Source: Spirochaeta sp. (GTDB taxonomy: Bacteria > Spirochaetota > Spirochaetia > DSM-27196 > Alkalispirochaetaceae). Taken from it: 23,422 nucleotides of DNA. The DNA lies in NCBI GenBank assembly GCA_007117185.1, contig SKHA01000315.1, positions 1 through 23,422 of the forward strand. The letters are read 5' to 3'. The notes below the pieces were generated by a model that worked only from the letters and a program-made list of their open reading frames with translations, was not told where the DNA came from and did not search any database. The translations under genes were made by a program, and so were the position numbers. Positions 8,002 to 14,599 of this stretch are shown piece after piece. Position 1 is the stretch's first letter, and each line of letters begins with the position of its first letter.

Positions 8002-9129
8002 TTAGCGCAGTTCGACGTAGGTGCCGCTTTGCACCTGGTACATCGCAAATCCGACGCCGATGGCGTCGCCGCGCTCGTCAAAGGTGATGCGTCCAACCGG
8101 GGTGTCCACCGGAGAGGAACGCAGTGCGCTCATGATCGCCGCGGGATCGGTGGATCCGGCGGTGCGAATCGCGTTGACGATCGCCTGCATACCCGCGTAA
8201 GCGTTCATGAAGAACGGGCCGGGCTCTTCGCCGTACTTGGCCTGGTGAGCTGCACGGGCCGCCTGGGCAACGGGGCTGGCGCTGGTATCCATGGGACCGG
8301 TGGCGTAGACGCCTTCGGCTGCCGCGCCGGCAACGTCAATGAACGTGGCGTCCTGGACGCCGTCACCGGAGATGAAGCTGAGGTTCAGACCCTGGGCGCG
8401 CATCTGCGTAACCAGACGAGACGCTTCCGGGTGGTAGCCGCCGTAGATCACGCCCTGCACGTTAGCCGCGCCGATGCGGTTGATGATCGCCGAGTAGTCC
8501 ACCGCACCAACGGTGATTCCCTCAAAGAGGGCGATGTTCACCTGGGGATAGTTGGCCTGCAGCGCTGCCCGGGCAAACTCGGCAAGACCACGACCGTAGT
8601 CACCACCGTCGTGGAGGATCGCCACGGAAGTAAGTCCCAGTTCTTCAGCGACGAACTCAGCCTGAAGCTGTCCCTGGGCGTCGTCCGGCGCGATGGTCCG
8701 GAAGAAGGTGGGGAAGTCACCGCTCTGGGTGAGGGGTGGGCTGGTTGCCGAGGGAGATACGGTGACAATGTTCTCACCGGTATAGATCTCCATCGCGGCG
8801 TTGGTTGCGCCGGAGCAGATGTGGCCAAGGACGGCGACAACTCTGTCACCAACCAGTTTGGCGGCGGTGTTGGCGGCAACGTCGGGGGCGCACTGATCGT
8901 CCTCGATGAAGAGCCTGATCTGCTGCCCGTTGAGACCACCGGCGGCGTTCACCTCGTCGGCGATGAGCTGCGCGGCGTTCACTGTGGGCAGACCGTAGGA
9001 TGCCAGGTCACCACTGTGGGCACCGGCTACACCGATACGGATCTCCCCTGCCTCCTGCCGACCACCGGCAAAAACCATTGCCGACGCAAGCAGAAGAATC
9101 ACTGCAAATACTGCAATTCGTTTGTACAT
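8002..9129 (-). CDS. livK: branched-chain amino-acid ABC transporter substrate-binding protein
   Basis: Periplasmic receptor of the Liv importer, 375 residues from ATG 9129. The start is fixed by AAGGAGG with 7-nt spacing; the longer upstream frame runs through the promoter. A Sec signal (MYKRIAVFAVILLLASAMVFA) ends before G-G-R-Q-E, and no lipobox cysteine is present. The mature protein has the type I periplasmic-binding fold of the family: IRIGVAGAHSGDLASYGLPT, AAGGLNGQQIRLFIEDDQCA, AVLGHICSGATNAAMEIY, the TVSPSATSPPLTQSG ligand loop and SVAILHDGGDYGRGLA. The exact ligand (Leu/Ile/Val or a related amide or amino acid) cannot be read from the sequence. It is the first gene of the liv operon. 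Confidence 0.93.
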   Translation of the reverse strand: MYKRIAVFAVILLLASAMVFAGGRQEAGEIRIGVAGAHSGDLASYGLPTVNAAQLIADEVNAAGGLNGQQIRLFIEDDQCAPDVAANTAAKLVGDRVVAVLGHICSGATNAAMEIYTGENIVTVSPSATSPPLTQSGDFPTFFRTIAPDDAQGQLQAEFVAEELGLTSVAILHDGGDYGRGLAEFARAALQANYPQVNIALFEGITVGAVDYSAIINRIGAANVQGVIYGGYHPEASRLVTQMRAQGLNLSFISGDGVQDATFIDVAGAAAEGVYATGPMDTSASPVAQAARAAHQAKYGEEPGPFFMNAYAGMQAIVNAIRTAGSTDPAAIMSALRSSPVDTPVGRITFDERGDAIGVGFAMYQVQSGTYVELR

Positions 9130-9157
9130 CTTCAAACCTCCTTGGAAAATATTCCGC

Positions 9158-9187
9158 ATTATGCGCGAGACCTCCCGGTATTGGCAA
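9158..9187 (-). promoter_or_regulatory. probable livK operon promoter
   Basis: The minus strand reads TTGCCA (-35, 9182-9187), an 18-bp spacer, then CATAAT (-10, 9158-9163). Transcription would start about 20-25 nt before the livK ATG, leaving room for the AAGGAGG site. Confidence 0.55.
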
Positions 9188-9205
9188 GGTACCTCCGCAC
9201 AAACG

Positions 9206-9217
9206 GTATAATTATAC
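9206..9217. promoter_or_regulatory. perfect 12-bp palindrome upstream of livK
   Basis: GTATAATTATAC reads the same on both strands and contains TATAAT in each direction. It lies about 20 bp upstream of the proposed livK -35 box, between livK and the preceding ATPase gene. It could be a second -10 element (no good -35 was found at 16-18 bp on the minus strand) or a regulator binding site. Confidence 0.35.
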
Positions 9218-9244
9218 ATCGAATATGCGCCGGGTTGCCCCTCG

Positions 9245-10039
9245 CTACAGCGAAAGCCGCGCCTCGTCGCTCTCCAGGTCGCGATGCCGGATCGCATGAA
9301 AGCGCTCGACCAGTCCGTCAACGGTGAGACTCGCCTTCTCTTCCCCCTGCACGTCCAGAATCACCTCACCCTTGTCCATCATCAGCAGCCGCGTCCCGAA
9401 GGTGATGGCGTGCTGCATGTTGTGGGTGATCATCATTGCCGTGAGGCGGTACTCCTCGATGTAGCGCCGGGTCAGCTCCAGCACCAGGGCGGCGTTGCGA
9501 GGGTCCAGCGCAGCGGAGTGCTCGTCCAGCAGGATGAGATCCGGCCGGGAGAGGACCATCATCAGCAGAGTGAGGGCCTGCCGCTGCCCCCCAGAGAGCA
9601 GCCGGACGTTGTCTTTCATGCGCCGTTCCAGCCCCATCTCCAGGTCAACCAGCTGCTCCTGGAACCACTGGCGCTGTTTCCGGTTCAGGGAGATCTTCAG
9701 ACCCTTGAACCCCTTGCGGAGGCAGATCATCATGTTGTCCTCCAGGGTCATCGACCCCGCCGTTCCCAGCAGGGGGTCCTGAAAGATCCGGCCGATGTAG
9801 CGTGCCCGGCGGTACTCAGGCTCCCGGGTCACGTCGATCTCGTTTATTCTGATCGAACCGGTACTGGGCGGGTAGGTCCCGGCCACCAGGTTGAAGAGGG
9901 TGCTCTTTCCGGCGCCGTTACTCCCGATAATGGTGATGAACTCGCCTTCCTCCACCACCAGATCCACCGGCCGCAGCGCCGGGACCTCGTTCACCGTCCC
10001 GGGGTGAAACGTCTTGGATACCTGCTCAAGCCGGATCAT
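9245..10039 (-). CDS. ABC transporter ATP-binding protein (COG1101, TrpZ-like)
   Basis: Cytoplasmic ATPase of a three-gene importer, 264 residues. Walker A is GSNGAGKST (about 39-47), with Q-loop RIFQDPLLGTAGSMTLEDN, signature LLSGGQRQALTL, Walker B LILLDEHSAALDP (His in place of the usual Pro after DE) and H-loop MMITHNMQHA. The GTAGSMTLEDNM segment and the DEHSAALDP Walker B are typical of the ATPases paired with COG2984 binding proteins. The ATG at 10039 forms an ATGA overlap with the permease gene, and GGAGG lies 6 nt upstream. The characterised TrpXYZ relatives import aromatic amino acids, but the substrate here is unproven. Confidence 0.88.
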   Translation of the reverse strand: MIRLEQVSKTFHPGTVNEVPALRPVDLVVEEGEFITIIGSNGAGKSTLFNLVAGTYPPSTGSIRINEIDVTREPEYRRARYIGRIFQDPLLGTAGSMTLEDNMMICLRKGFKGLKISLNRKQRQWFQEQLVDLEMGLERRMKDNVRLLSGGQRQALTLLMMVLSRPDLILLDEHSAALDPRNAALVLELTRRYIEEYRLTAMMITHNMQHAITFGTRLLMMDKGEVILDVQGEEKASLTVDGLVERFHAIRHRDLESDEARLSL

Positions 10040-10977
10040 CGGGTCCCTCCGGTGGTGCTGTCCGCGGCAGCGCGGATACTCTTTCTGAGGCGGGCGCTCT
10101 CGCCGCGACCGCTCTGGTAACGACTGAAGATCAGCGAAGCGACGATGAGAACCCCGGTGAGCAGGCGCAGGTCGTTGGGGGTCAGGTTGATGTAGTAGCC
10201 GTAGTAGCGGCCCAGGTACATGATGCCCCGAAAGACGATGGACCCCAGGATAACCCGCAGGGTCAGGATTCCAATGCGGCTGGAGCGGATGAGAAACTCC
10301 CCGATCATCACCGAGGCCAGCCCGGCAACGACGATACCCTGCCCCATGTTGACGTCGGCAAACCCCTGAAACTGGGCGGCGAACGCCCCGGCCAGGGCGA
10401 CCAGCCCGTTTGAGAGGCCCACCCCGATCAACTTCATCGTCTCCGGGTTGACCCCCTGACTGACTACCATCTGCTGGTTATCCCCCATCGCCCCCAGGGT
10501 GAGACCCAGGTCGGTGTGGAAGAACAGGTCCAGCAGAACCTTGATCACCAGCGCCACCAGGAGAAAGAAGAGCAGCACCGACCAGGGGTGGGGAATTACC
10601 CCTCCCACCAGGCTGTTGAAGCGGCTCAGGATGGTGGCCTGCCGCATCAGGGGCAGGTTGGCCCGCCCCCCGAGGACGCGGATGTTGATCGACCACAGCA
10701 TCGTCATGGTGAGGATCCCCGCCAGCAGGTTGGGAACCCCCAGTTTGTTGTGGATGGTAGCGGTTACCGCCCCGGCAGCGAGGCCGCCGGCGAACGCCAG
10801 CAGCACCCCCACGATGAGGGGCAGCCCGTTGACCACCGCCACCCCCATGATCGCCGCTCCCAACGGAAACGTCCCGTCAACGGAGAGGTCCGGAAAGCTG
10901 AGAATTCGAAAGGTGATGAACACACCGAGGGCCATGATGCCGTACAGCAGGCCCTCTACCAGGATTCCCTCTATCAA
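10036..10977 (-). CDS. ABC transporter permease (COG4120, TrpY-like)
   Basis: Inner-membrane permease, 313 residues, with 8-9 hydrophobic segments. The N-terminus GLLYGIMALGVFITFRILSF followed by PDLSVDGTFPLGAA is diagnostic of the COG4120 permease family. Other conserved stretches are NLLAGILTMTMLWSINIRVL, the coupling loop LGAMGDNQQMVVSQGVN and GFADVNMGQGIVVAGLASVM. The start is a TTG at 10977 that overlaps the TGA of the binding-protein gene; no strong Shine-Dalgarno is visible, so translation may depend on re-initiation. The first in-frame ATG, at codon 15, would cut into the first helix, so TTG is preferred. Confidence 0.88.
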   Translation of the reverse strand: MIEGILVEGLLYGIMALGVFITFRILSFPDLSVDGTFPLGAAIMGVAVVNGLPLIVGVLLAFAGGLAAGAVTATIHNKLGVPNLLAGILTMTMLWSINIRVLGGRANLPLMRQATILSRFNSLVGGVIPHPWSVLLFFLLVALVIKVLLDLFFHTDLGLTLGAMGDNQQMVVSQGVNPETMKLIGVGLSNGLVALAGAFAAQFQGFADVNMGQGIVVAGLASVMIGEFLIRSSRIGILTLRVILGSIVFRGIMYLGRYYGYYINLTPNDLRLLTGVLIVASLIFSRYQSGRGESARLRKSIRAAADSTTGGTR

Positions 10978-11978
10978 CGGAGCTGTCCGTTCTGGATGAC
11001 CATGGATGCCTCCGCCAGGAGCGCATCGGAGATTTCGATTCCCAGGGCCGCCGCCACATCCAGGTTGACCAGCAGGTTGAGATCCGACGGGTCCGTCATG
11101 AACTGGGTGGGGATGGATGCGGGATCCGCGCCATTGAGGATGTCCGCTACCAGGCGCCCGGTGGCGCGCCCCAGTTTGTAGTAGTCGAAACCCAGGGCCA
11201 GCATCACGCCGCCATCCATGGCGCTGGTGGCATCCGCCAGAACCACCGGGAGGCCCGCGGCAGCGGTAACGTCGGTGACTGCCGCCAGGGCGCTCACCAC
11301 CGTGTTGTCCGTGGAAACGTAGAGAACATCAACGCGCCGGGAGATGGACTGCACCGCAGCGCGCACCTCGCTGGAGTTGACCACCGTGGCTTCAACAAAC
11401 TCCATACCCCGTTCAGCCGCGGCTTCCCGGGCCATCCCTGCCAGGGAAACGGCGTTGGCCTCACCGCTGGCGTATACGTGGCCCACCGTGCGGGCGCCGA
11501 TCACGTCGCGGATCAGATCGAACTGCGCCCCCACGGGGGTCATGTCCGAGAGGCCGGTGACGTTTTCCCGCCCGGCGTCGAAGGTGTCCACCAGCCCCGC
11601 TTCCACCGGGTTGGTCACCGCGGAGTAAACCACCGGGATGGTGGTGATCGCGTTCACCAGCGCCTGCGCTGTGGGGGTGGCGATACCCACCGCCAGGCGT
11701 ACCCCATCCGTCCGGAATTTGGTGGCGATACTGGCGGCGGTACTGATATCGCCATTGGCGTTCTGCAAATCAAAGGTAAGGTCGGTGAACCCCAGTTCAC
11801 GGAGCTCGTCGATGATGCCCTGCTCTACCGCGTCCAGGGCAGGGTGAGCGACGATTTTGGAGATGCCGATCACGGTGCTCTGCGGTCGGGCGGCTTCTCC
11901 CGCCCCGGATGCCAGCACCGTTCCGGTGGCAATCAGGGCAACGAAAGCCAGGAACGCTGCTATTCTTGTTGTTTTCAT
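10974..11978 (-). CDS. ABC transporter substrate-binding protein (COG2984, TrpX-like)
   Basis: Periplasmic binding protein, 334 residues. The signal peptide runs to about residue 24 (MKTTRIAAFLAFVALIATG, then TVLASGAGE) and has no lipobox cysteine. The mature protein has the COG2984 pattern: IGISKIVAHPALDAVEQGII, LQNANGDISTAASIATKF, TIPVVYSAVTNPVEAGLV, NVTGLSDMTPV, VDVLYVSTDNTVVSA, GLPVVLADATSAMDGGV and the terminal LGFDYYKLGRATGRL. Known members bind tryptophan or tyrosine; I infer an aromatic amino acid or similar ligand with low certainty. AAGGAGG lies 10 nt before ATG 11978. It is the first gene of this operon, so expression should be led from the upstream repeat region. Confidence 0.9.
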   Translation of the reverse strand: MKTTRIAAFLAFVALIATGTVLASGAGEAARPQSTVIGISKIVAHPALDAVEQGIIDELRELGFTDLTFDLQNANGDISTAASIATKFRTDGVRLAVGIATPTAQALVNAITTIPVVYSAVTNPVEAGLVDTFDAGRENVTGLSDMTPVGAQFDLIRDVIGARTVGHVYASGEANAVSLAGMAREAAAERGMEFVEATVVNSSEVRAAVQSISRRVDVLYVSTDNTVVSALAAVTDVTAAAGLPVVLADATSAMDGGVMLALGFDYYKLGRATGRLVADILNGADPASIPTQFMTDPSDLNLLVNLDVAAALGIEISDALLAEASMVIQNGQLR

Positions 11979-12005
11979 GGGTCAGTATCCTCCTTGGATC
12001 GCGAC

Positions 12006-12034
12006 AGGGTAGCGAAAAGTACCGCATCTGTCCA
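12006..12034 (-). promoter_or_regulatory. possible promoter of the TrpXYZ-like operon
   Basis: The minus strand reads TGGACA (-35, 12029-12034), 17 bp, then TACCCT (-10, 12006-12011). The -35 box is close to consensus and the -10 box is poor, as expected for an activator-dependent promoter. The -35 box lies in one copy of the adjacent tandem repeat. Confidence 0.35.
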
Positions 12035-12059
12035 CGTTCAGTGTCCACGTTCAGTGTCC
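12029..12059. repeat. 13-bp direct tandem repeat upstream of the TrpX-like gene
   Basis: TGTCCACGTTCAG occurs twice with no gap (12029-12041 and 12042-12054), followed by a partial third copy, TGTCC. The repeat lies between the FecR-domain gene and the ABC operon and overlaps its proposed -35 box. It may be an operator or a replication-slippage product. Confidence 0.85.
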
Positions 12060-12106
12060 GCGGATAGTGCCGCAGGGAGGAGGTCGACGTTGATCCGGCA
12101 GAACGG

Positions 12107-13072
12107 CTACCGGTTTCGCTCCTGCCAGCGGCGGAACGCGTCCTGATCCGCCTGGATGGCGTCTCGCCCCTCCTGCTGTCGCCGCTCCACCGCCTCACCC
12201 TCGCGCTGGAGCACCTCCCGGAAGGTAGCCATCTCTGCCTCGTAGTAGCTGCGGAACCGCTCCATGAAATCCCGGTAGTCGTCGAAGAAGTTGTCCCGGG
12301 CAAACCACGCGCGGTACGCTTCTGCCTCGAGGTCCTGAAAGTAGTCGAAGGTGTTCCGATAGTTCGGATCGGTTGAACGGGGTACCAGGGCGGGATCCGC
12401 GGTAACAAACCGGGCCTGCGCCACCCGTCGTGCTGTCTCGTCCACCTCCTGCGCTACCGGCCGCAGCGCTCCGTCACCGGCGGAAAGCACCTCTCCGGGA
12501 ACAACCTCCGCGCTGTCGCCACTGAAGGGGTCGAACGCCGCCACCACACCGGCAGCGACGGTCAGCTCTGCGGAACCACCGGGCTCGACGGTGACGAGAA
12601 AATCGGTGCCGCGCACCCCGAAAGCCGCGCTGGGGGTGCGGATGCGGTAGTTCTGCCCGGAAGCTGAAGCGGCCACCGTCCGGACAGTCCCCCGAACCAC
12701 CGCCACGGTATTGCTGCGGGTATCCGCCAGCCCCTGCAGCTCTTCGATCTTGAGGAAGGTCTGTGGCCCCACGTGCATGATGGTGCCGTTGGCCAGCAGC
12801 TGCAGTTCCACGCTGCTGGTACCCGTTTCCAGCCCGAAACCGATGAGCAGCGGTGCGCCGAAATGCACGTCTTCCAGCGGCGTTCCGGTGAAGTCCAGAA
12901 TGGAGATCTCGGTGAGATCGTCAGCGTAGAGCAGGGATGCCACCGGCGCCGGAGACTCCTCCCGGCGAGGTTCCTGCCCACCCAACGGGGACGAAACCCA
13001 CCCGGTCAGGAAGCTCCAGAGCAGGATGTTCCATACCAGGGTGCGTCCCGTCCATGGATTTTTCGTGTTCAT
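12107..13072 (-). CDS. FecR-domain exported protein
   Basis: 321 residues. An N-terminal hydrophobic segment (about 12-30) serves as signal peptide or anchor. A FecR-type domain occupies about 55-200, with the recognisable core ELQLLANGTIMHVGPQTFLK, a VAVVRGTVRTVA strand, YRIRTPSAAFGVRGTDFLVT and a VVPGEVLSAGDG turn. The remaining 120 residues are rich in aromatic and charged residues (NTFDYFQDLEAEAYRAWFAR), probably helical; I do not recognise a family for them. Classical FecR proteins are inner-membrane anti-sigma regulators with a cytoplasmic N-terminal domain. This one lacks that domain and no FecI sigma factor or FecA receptor is nearby, so its role is probably different. ATG 13072 follows a GGGGG run at 6-nt spacing and a TAGAAT -10 box. 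It is divergent from the DraG-like gene. Confidence 0.85.
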   Translation of the reverse strand: MNTKNPWTGRTLVWNILLWSFLTGWVSSPLGGQEPRREESPAPVASLLYADDLTEISILDFTGTPLEDVHFGAPLLIGFGLETGTSSVELQLLANGTIMHVGPQTFLKIEELQGLADTRSNTVAVVRGTVRTVAASASGQNYRIRTPSAAFGVRGTDFLVTVEPGGSAELTVAAGVVAAFDPFSGDSAEVVPGEVLSAGDGALRPVAQEVDETARRVAQARFVTADPALVPRSTDPNYRNTFDYFQDLEAEAYRAWFARDNFFDDYRDFMERFRSYYEAEMATFREVLQREGEAVERRQQEGRDAIQADQDAFRRWQERNR

Positions 13073-13090
13073 GTGTCACCCCCGTAGCGC

Positions 13091-13123
13091 ATTCTATCGC
13101 ACGCTGTCTACTTTGAGTATCTT
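13091..13123. promoter_or_regulatory. divergent -10 elements of the FecR-domain and DraG-like genes
   Basis: The 57-bp gap between the two start codons holds a TAGAAT on the minus strand (13091-13096), 18 nt before the FecR-domain ATG. A TATCTT on the plus strand (13118-13123) lies 6 nt before the DraG-like ATG. Neither has a clear -35 match. The two promoters would lie within about 30 bp, so RNA polymerase binding to one should interfere with the other. Confidence 0.4.
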
Positions 13124-13129
13124 CTGTGG

Positions 13130-14125
13130 ATGAACAGCGAAACAGATCGGGGCGGTGGCGCCGAAACGGGAGCCCTCATCGGCGACGCCCTGGCGATGCC
13201 GGCGCACTGGTACTATGACACCGCGGCACTTCGGGAGACCTTCCGTCGCCTGGACACCTACCGGGACCCCCCGCAGGACCACCCCACCAGCATCCTCTGG
13301 CGCAGCTCCTACGAACCCCGGGAACCCCAGTTCGATATCCTTGGAGCGGAGCGCCCCTTCTGGGGCCAGCGGAACGTGCACTATCACCGGCTGCTTCGCG
13401 CGGGAGAGAACACCCTCAACCTGCAGCTCCTCACCCTCGCCCTGGCGGATGTCCGCACCCGGGGAGGGTATGACGTCCAGCGCTACCGAAGCGCATACAT
13501 CGAGTTTCTCAGGCACCCGGAAGGTCACCGGGACACGTACCTCGAGGAGTGCCACCGGGGGTTCTTTGTGAATCTGCGCCGGGGCGTGCCGCCGGAGCGC
13601 TGCGCTGTGCAGGAGAAGCACATCGGCGGGATGGTGGCGGTACTGCCCCTCTGGGCGCTCCTGCGCACCCTCGGAGAGAGCGACAGCGCCGCCCGCCTGG
13701 CGGTGCATCAGCACGTCGGCGTGACCCACGCCGGAGAGATGGTTCGGACCGCCGTGGACACGCTGCTGGTTCTGGCGGCGGAGCTGTGGGAGGGGGTCCC
13801 GTTGAAGGAGGCCCTGACCGCGCATCTTCGAAGGCAGGATCTGCCGTACCTGCAGGGGCCGATAGAACGACTGGCCACGAAGAACGTCCCGGAGGTAATC
13901 GGTCCGACGTTCAGCCCGGCATGTTACCTCCAGGACGCGATGCCGGCGACGTTCTATCTCGCCCTGCGCTACCACGATGACCCTGAGACGGCGCTGGTGG
14001 AGAACGCGATGGCCGGCGGCGACAACTGCCACCGCGGCGCCGTTCTGGGGGCGCTGCTGGGGCTGGCCGGAGGCCGTCAGGCGTTCCCCCAGCGGTGGCT
14101 GACCGGGCTGATCCCTCAGAGGTGA
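13130..14125 (+). CDS. ADP-ribosylglycohydrolase (DraG) family protein with substituted metal-site motifs
   Basis: 331 residues, soluble. The family start GALIGDALAMPAHWYYD (14-30) and the C-terminal AMAGGDNCHRGAVLGALLGL (293-312) identify an all-helical DraG-type protein. In active DraG/ARH enzymes two Mg ions are held by a T-D-D-T motif near the N-terminus and a G-G-D-T-D-T motif near the C-terminus. Here the corresponding stretches read AGENTLNLQLL (91-101) and GGDNCHRGA (296-304), so most of the classical metal ligands are changed. This is a distinct subfamily whose reaction (ADP-ribose removal, another N-glycoside, or none) cannot be decided by sight. There is no Shine-Dalgarno before ATG 13130, and a -10-like TATCTT ends 6 nt upstream. 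It is convergent with msrB, overlapping by 10 bp. Confidence 0.82.
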   Translation: MNSETDRGGGAETGALIGDALAMPAHWYYDTAALRETFRRLDTYRDPPQDHPTSILWRSSYEPREPQFDILGAERPFWGQRNVHYHRLLRAGENTLNLQLLTLALADVRTRGGYDVQRYRSAYIEFLRHPEGHRDTYLEECHRGFFVNLRRGVPPERCAVQEKHIGGMVAVLPLWALLRTLGESDSAARLAVHQHVGVTHAGEMVRTAVDTLLVLAAELWEGVPLKEALTAHLRRQDLPYLQGPIERLATKNVPEVIGPTFSPACYLQDAMPATFYLALRYHDDPETALVENAMAGGDNCHRGAVLGALLGLAGGRQAFPQRWLTGLIPQR

Positions 14126-14556
14126 CGCAGCGAGAGGGCGTTCATGCAGTAGCGTAACCCCGAGGGCTGGGGGCCGTCGGGAAAGACGTGTCCCAGGTGG
14201 GCGTCGCAGACGTTGCACAACGCCTCCACCCGGACCATCCCGTGGGAGCGGTCGATCCGGTAGGCCACCGCCGCCGGATTCACCGGCTGGGTGAAGGAGG
14301 GCCACCCCGAGCCCGACTCGAACTTGGTGTCCCCCTGAAAAAGGGGTTCACCGCAGCAGCTGCACCCGTACAGACCCGGCTCGAAGCGCGAGCACATCTC
14401 GGAACTCCAGGGCCGCTCCGTCCCGGCCTGGCGGGTCACCGCAAACTGCTCGGGGCTGAGCAGCTCTTTCCACTGGGCTTCGCTCTTCTCTACCCGCCGT
14501 GGCGGCGGGGGGGTGCCCCGCTCGGCAGTTTCCATAATGTCGTTCCAGGTGAGCAT
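14116..14556 (-). CDS. msrB: peptide-methionine (R)-S-oxide reductase MsrB
   Basis: Repairs oxidised methionine (R-sulfoxide) in proteins with thioredoxin as reductant. It is 146 residues, a full-length single-domain MsrB. Zinc is bound by two C-x-x-C pairs, in YGCSCCGEPLF and ALCNVCDAHLGHVF. The substrate pocket motif is FESGSGWPSFTQPV, and the catalytic Cys is in RYCMNALSL. The usual GTE-P-W stretch is present (GTERPWSSEMCSRF) and carries a Cys in the area where some MsrBs have a resolving Cys. The N-terminus MLTWNDIMETAERGTPPPP matches the family, supporting ATG 14556. No Shine-Dalgarno is visible. The gene follows the receiver-PAS gene by 43 bp and may also be co-transcribed with it. Confidence 0.95.
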   Translation of the reverse strand: MLTWNDIMETAERGTPPPPRRVEKSEAQWKELLSPEQFAVTRQAGTERPWSSEMCSRFEPGLYGCSCCGEPLFQGDTKFESGSGWPSFTQPVNPAAVAYRIDRSHGMVRVEALCNVCDAHLGHVFPDGPQPSGLRYCMNALSLRHL

Positions 14557-14591
14557 GGCATAGAGATACTGCTATCCGAAGGTGGGGGCAA
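14557..14591 (-). promoter_or_regulatory. msrB: possible msrB promoter giving a leaderless transcript
   Basis: The minus strand reads TTGCCC (14586-14591), 17 bp, TATCTC (14563-14568), then 6 nt to the msrB ATG. Transcription would begin at or next to the start codon. Confidence 0.4.
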
Positions 14592-14599
14592 GAAGGGGG

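Noticed and set aside
9130..9321. Upstream extension of livK by 64 codons
   Set aside because: The extension crosses the promoter and the end of the neighbouring gene, and would bury the signal peptide; AAGGAGG before ATG 9129 settles the start.
13094..14305. Minus-strand open frame of 403 codons opposite the DraG-like gene
   Set aside because: Its Arg/Pro/Gly-rich translation has no domain; the plus-strand frame has clear DraG-family signatures and ends against msrB.
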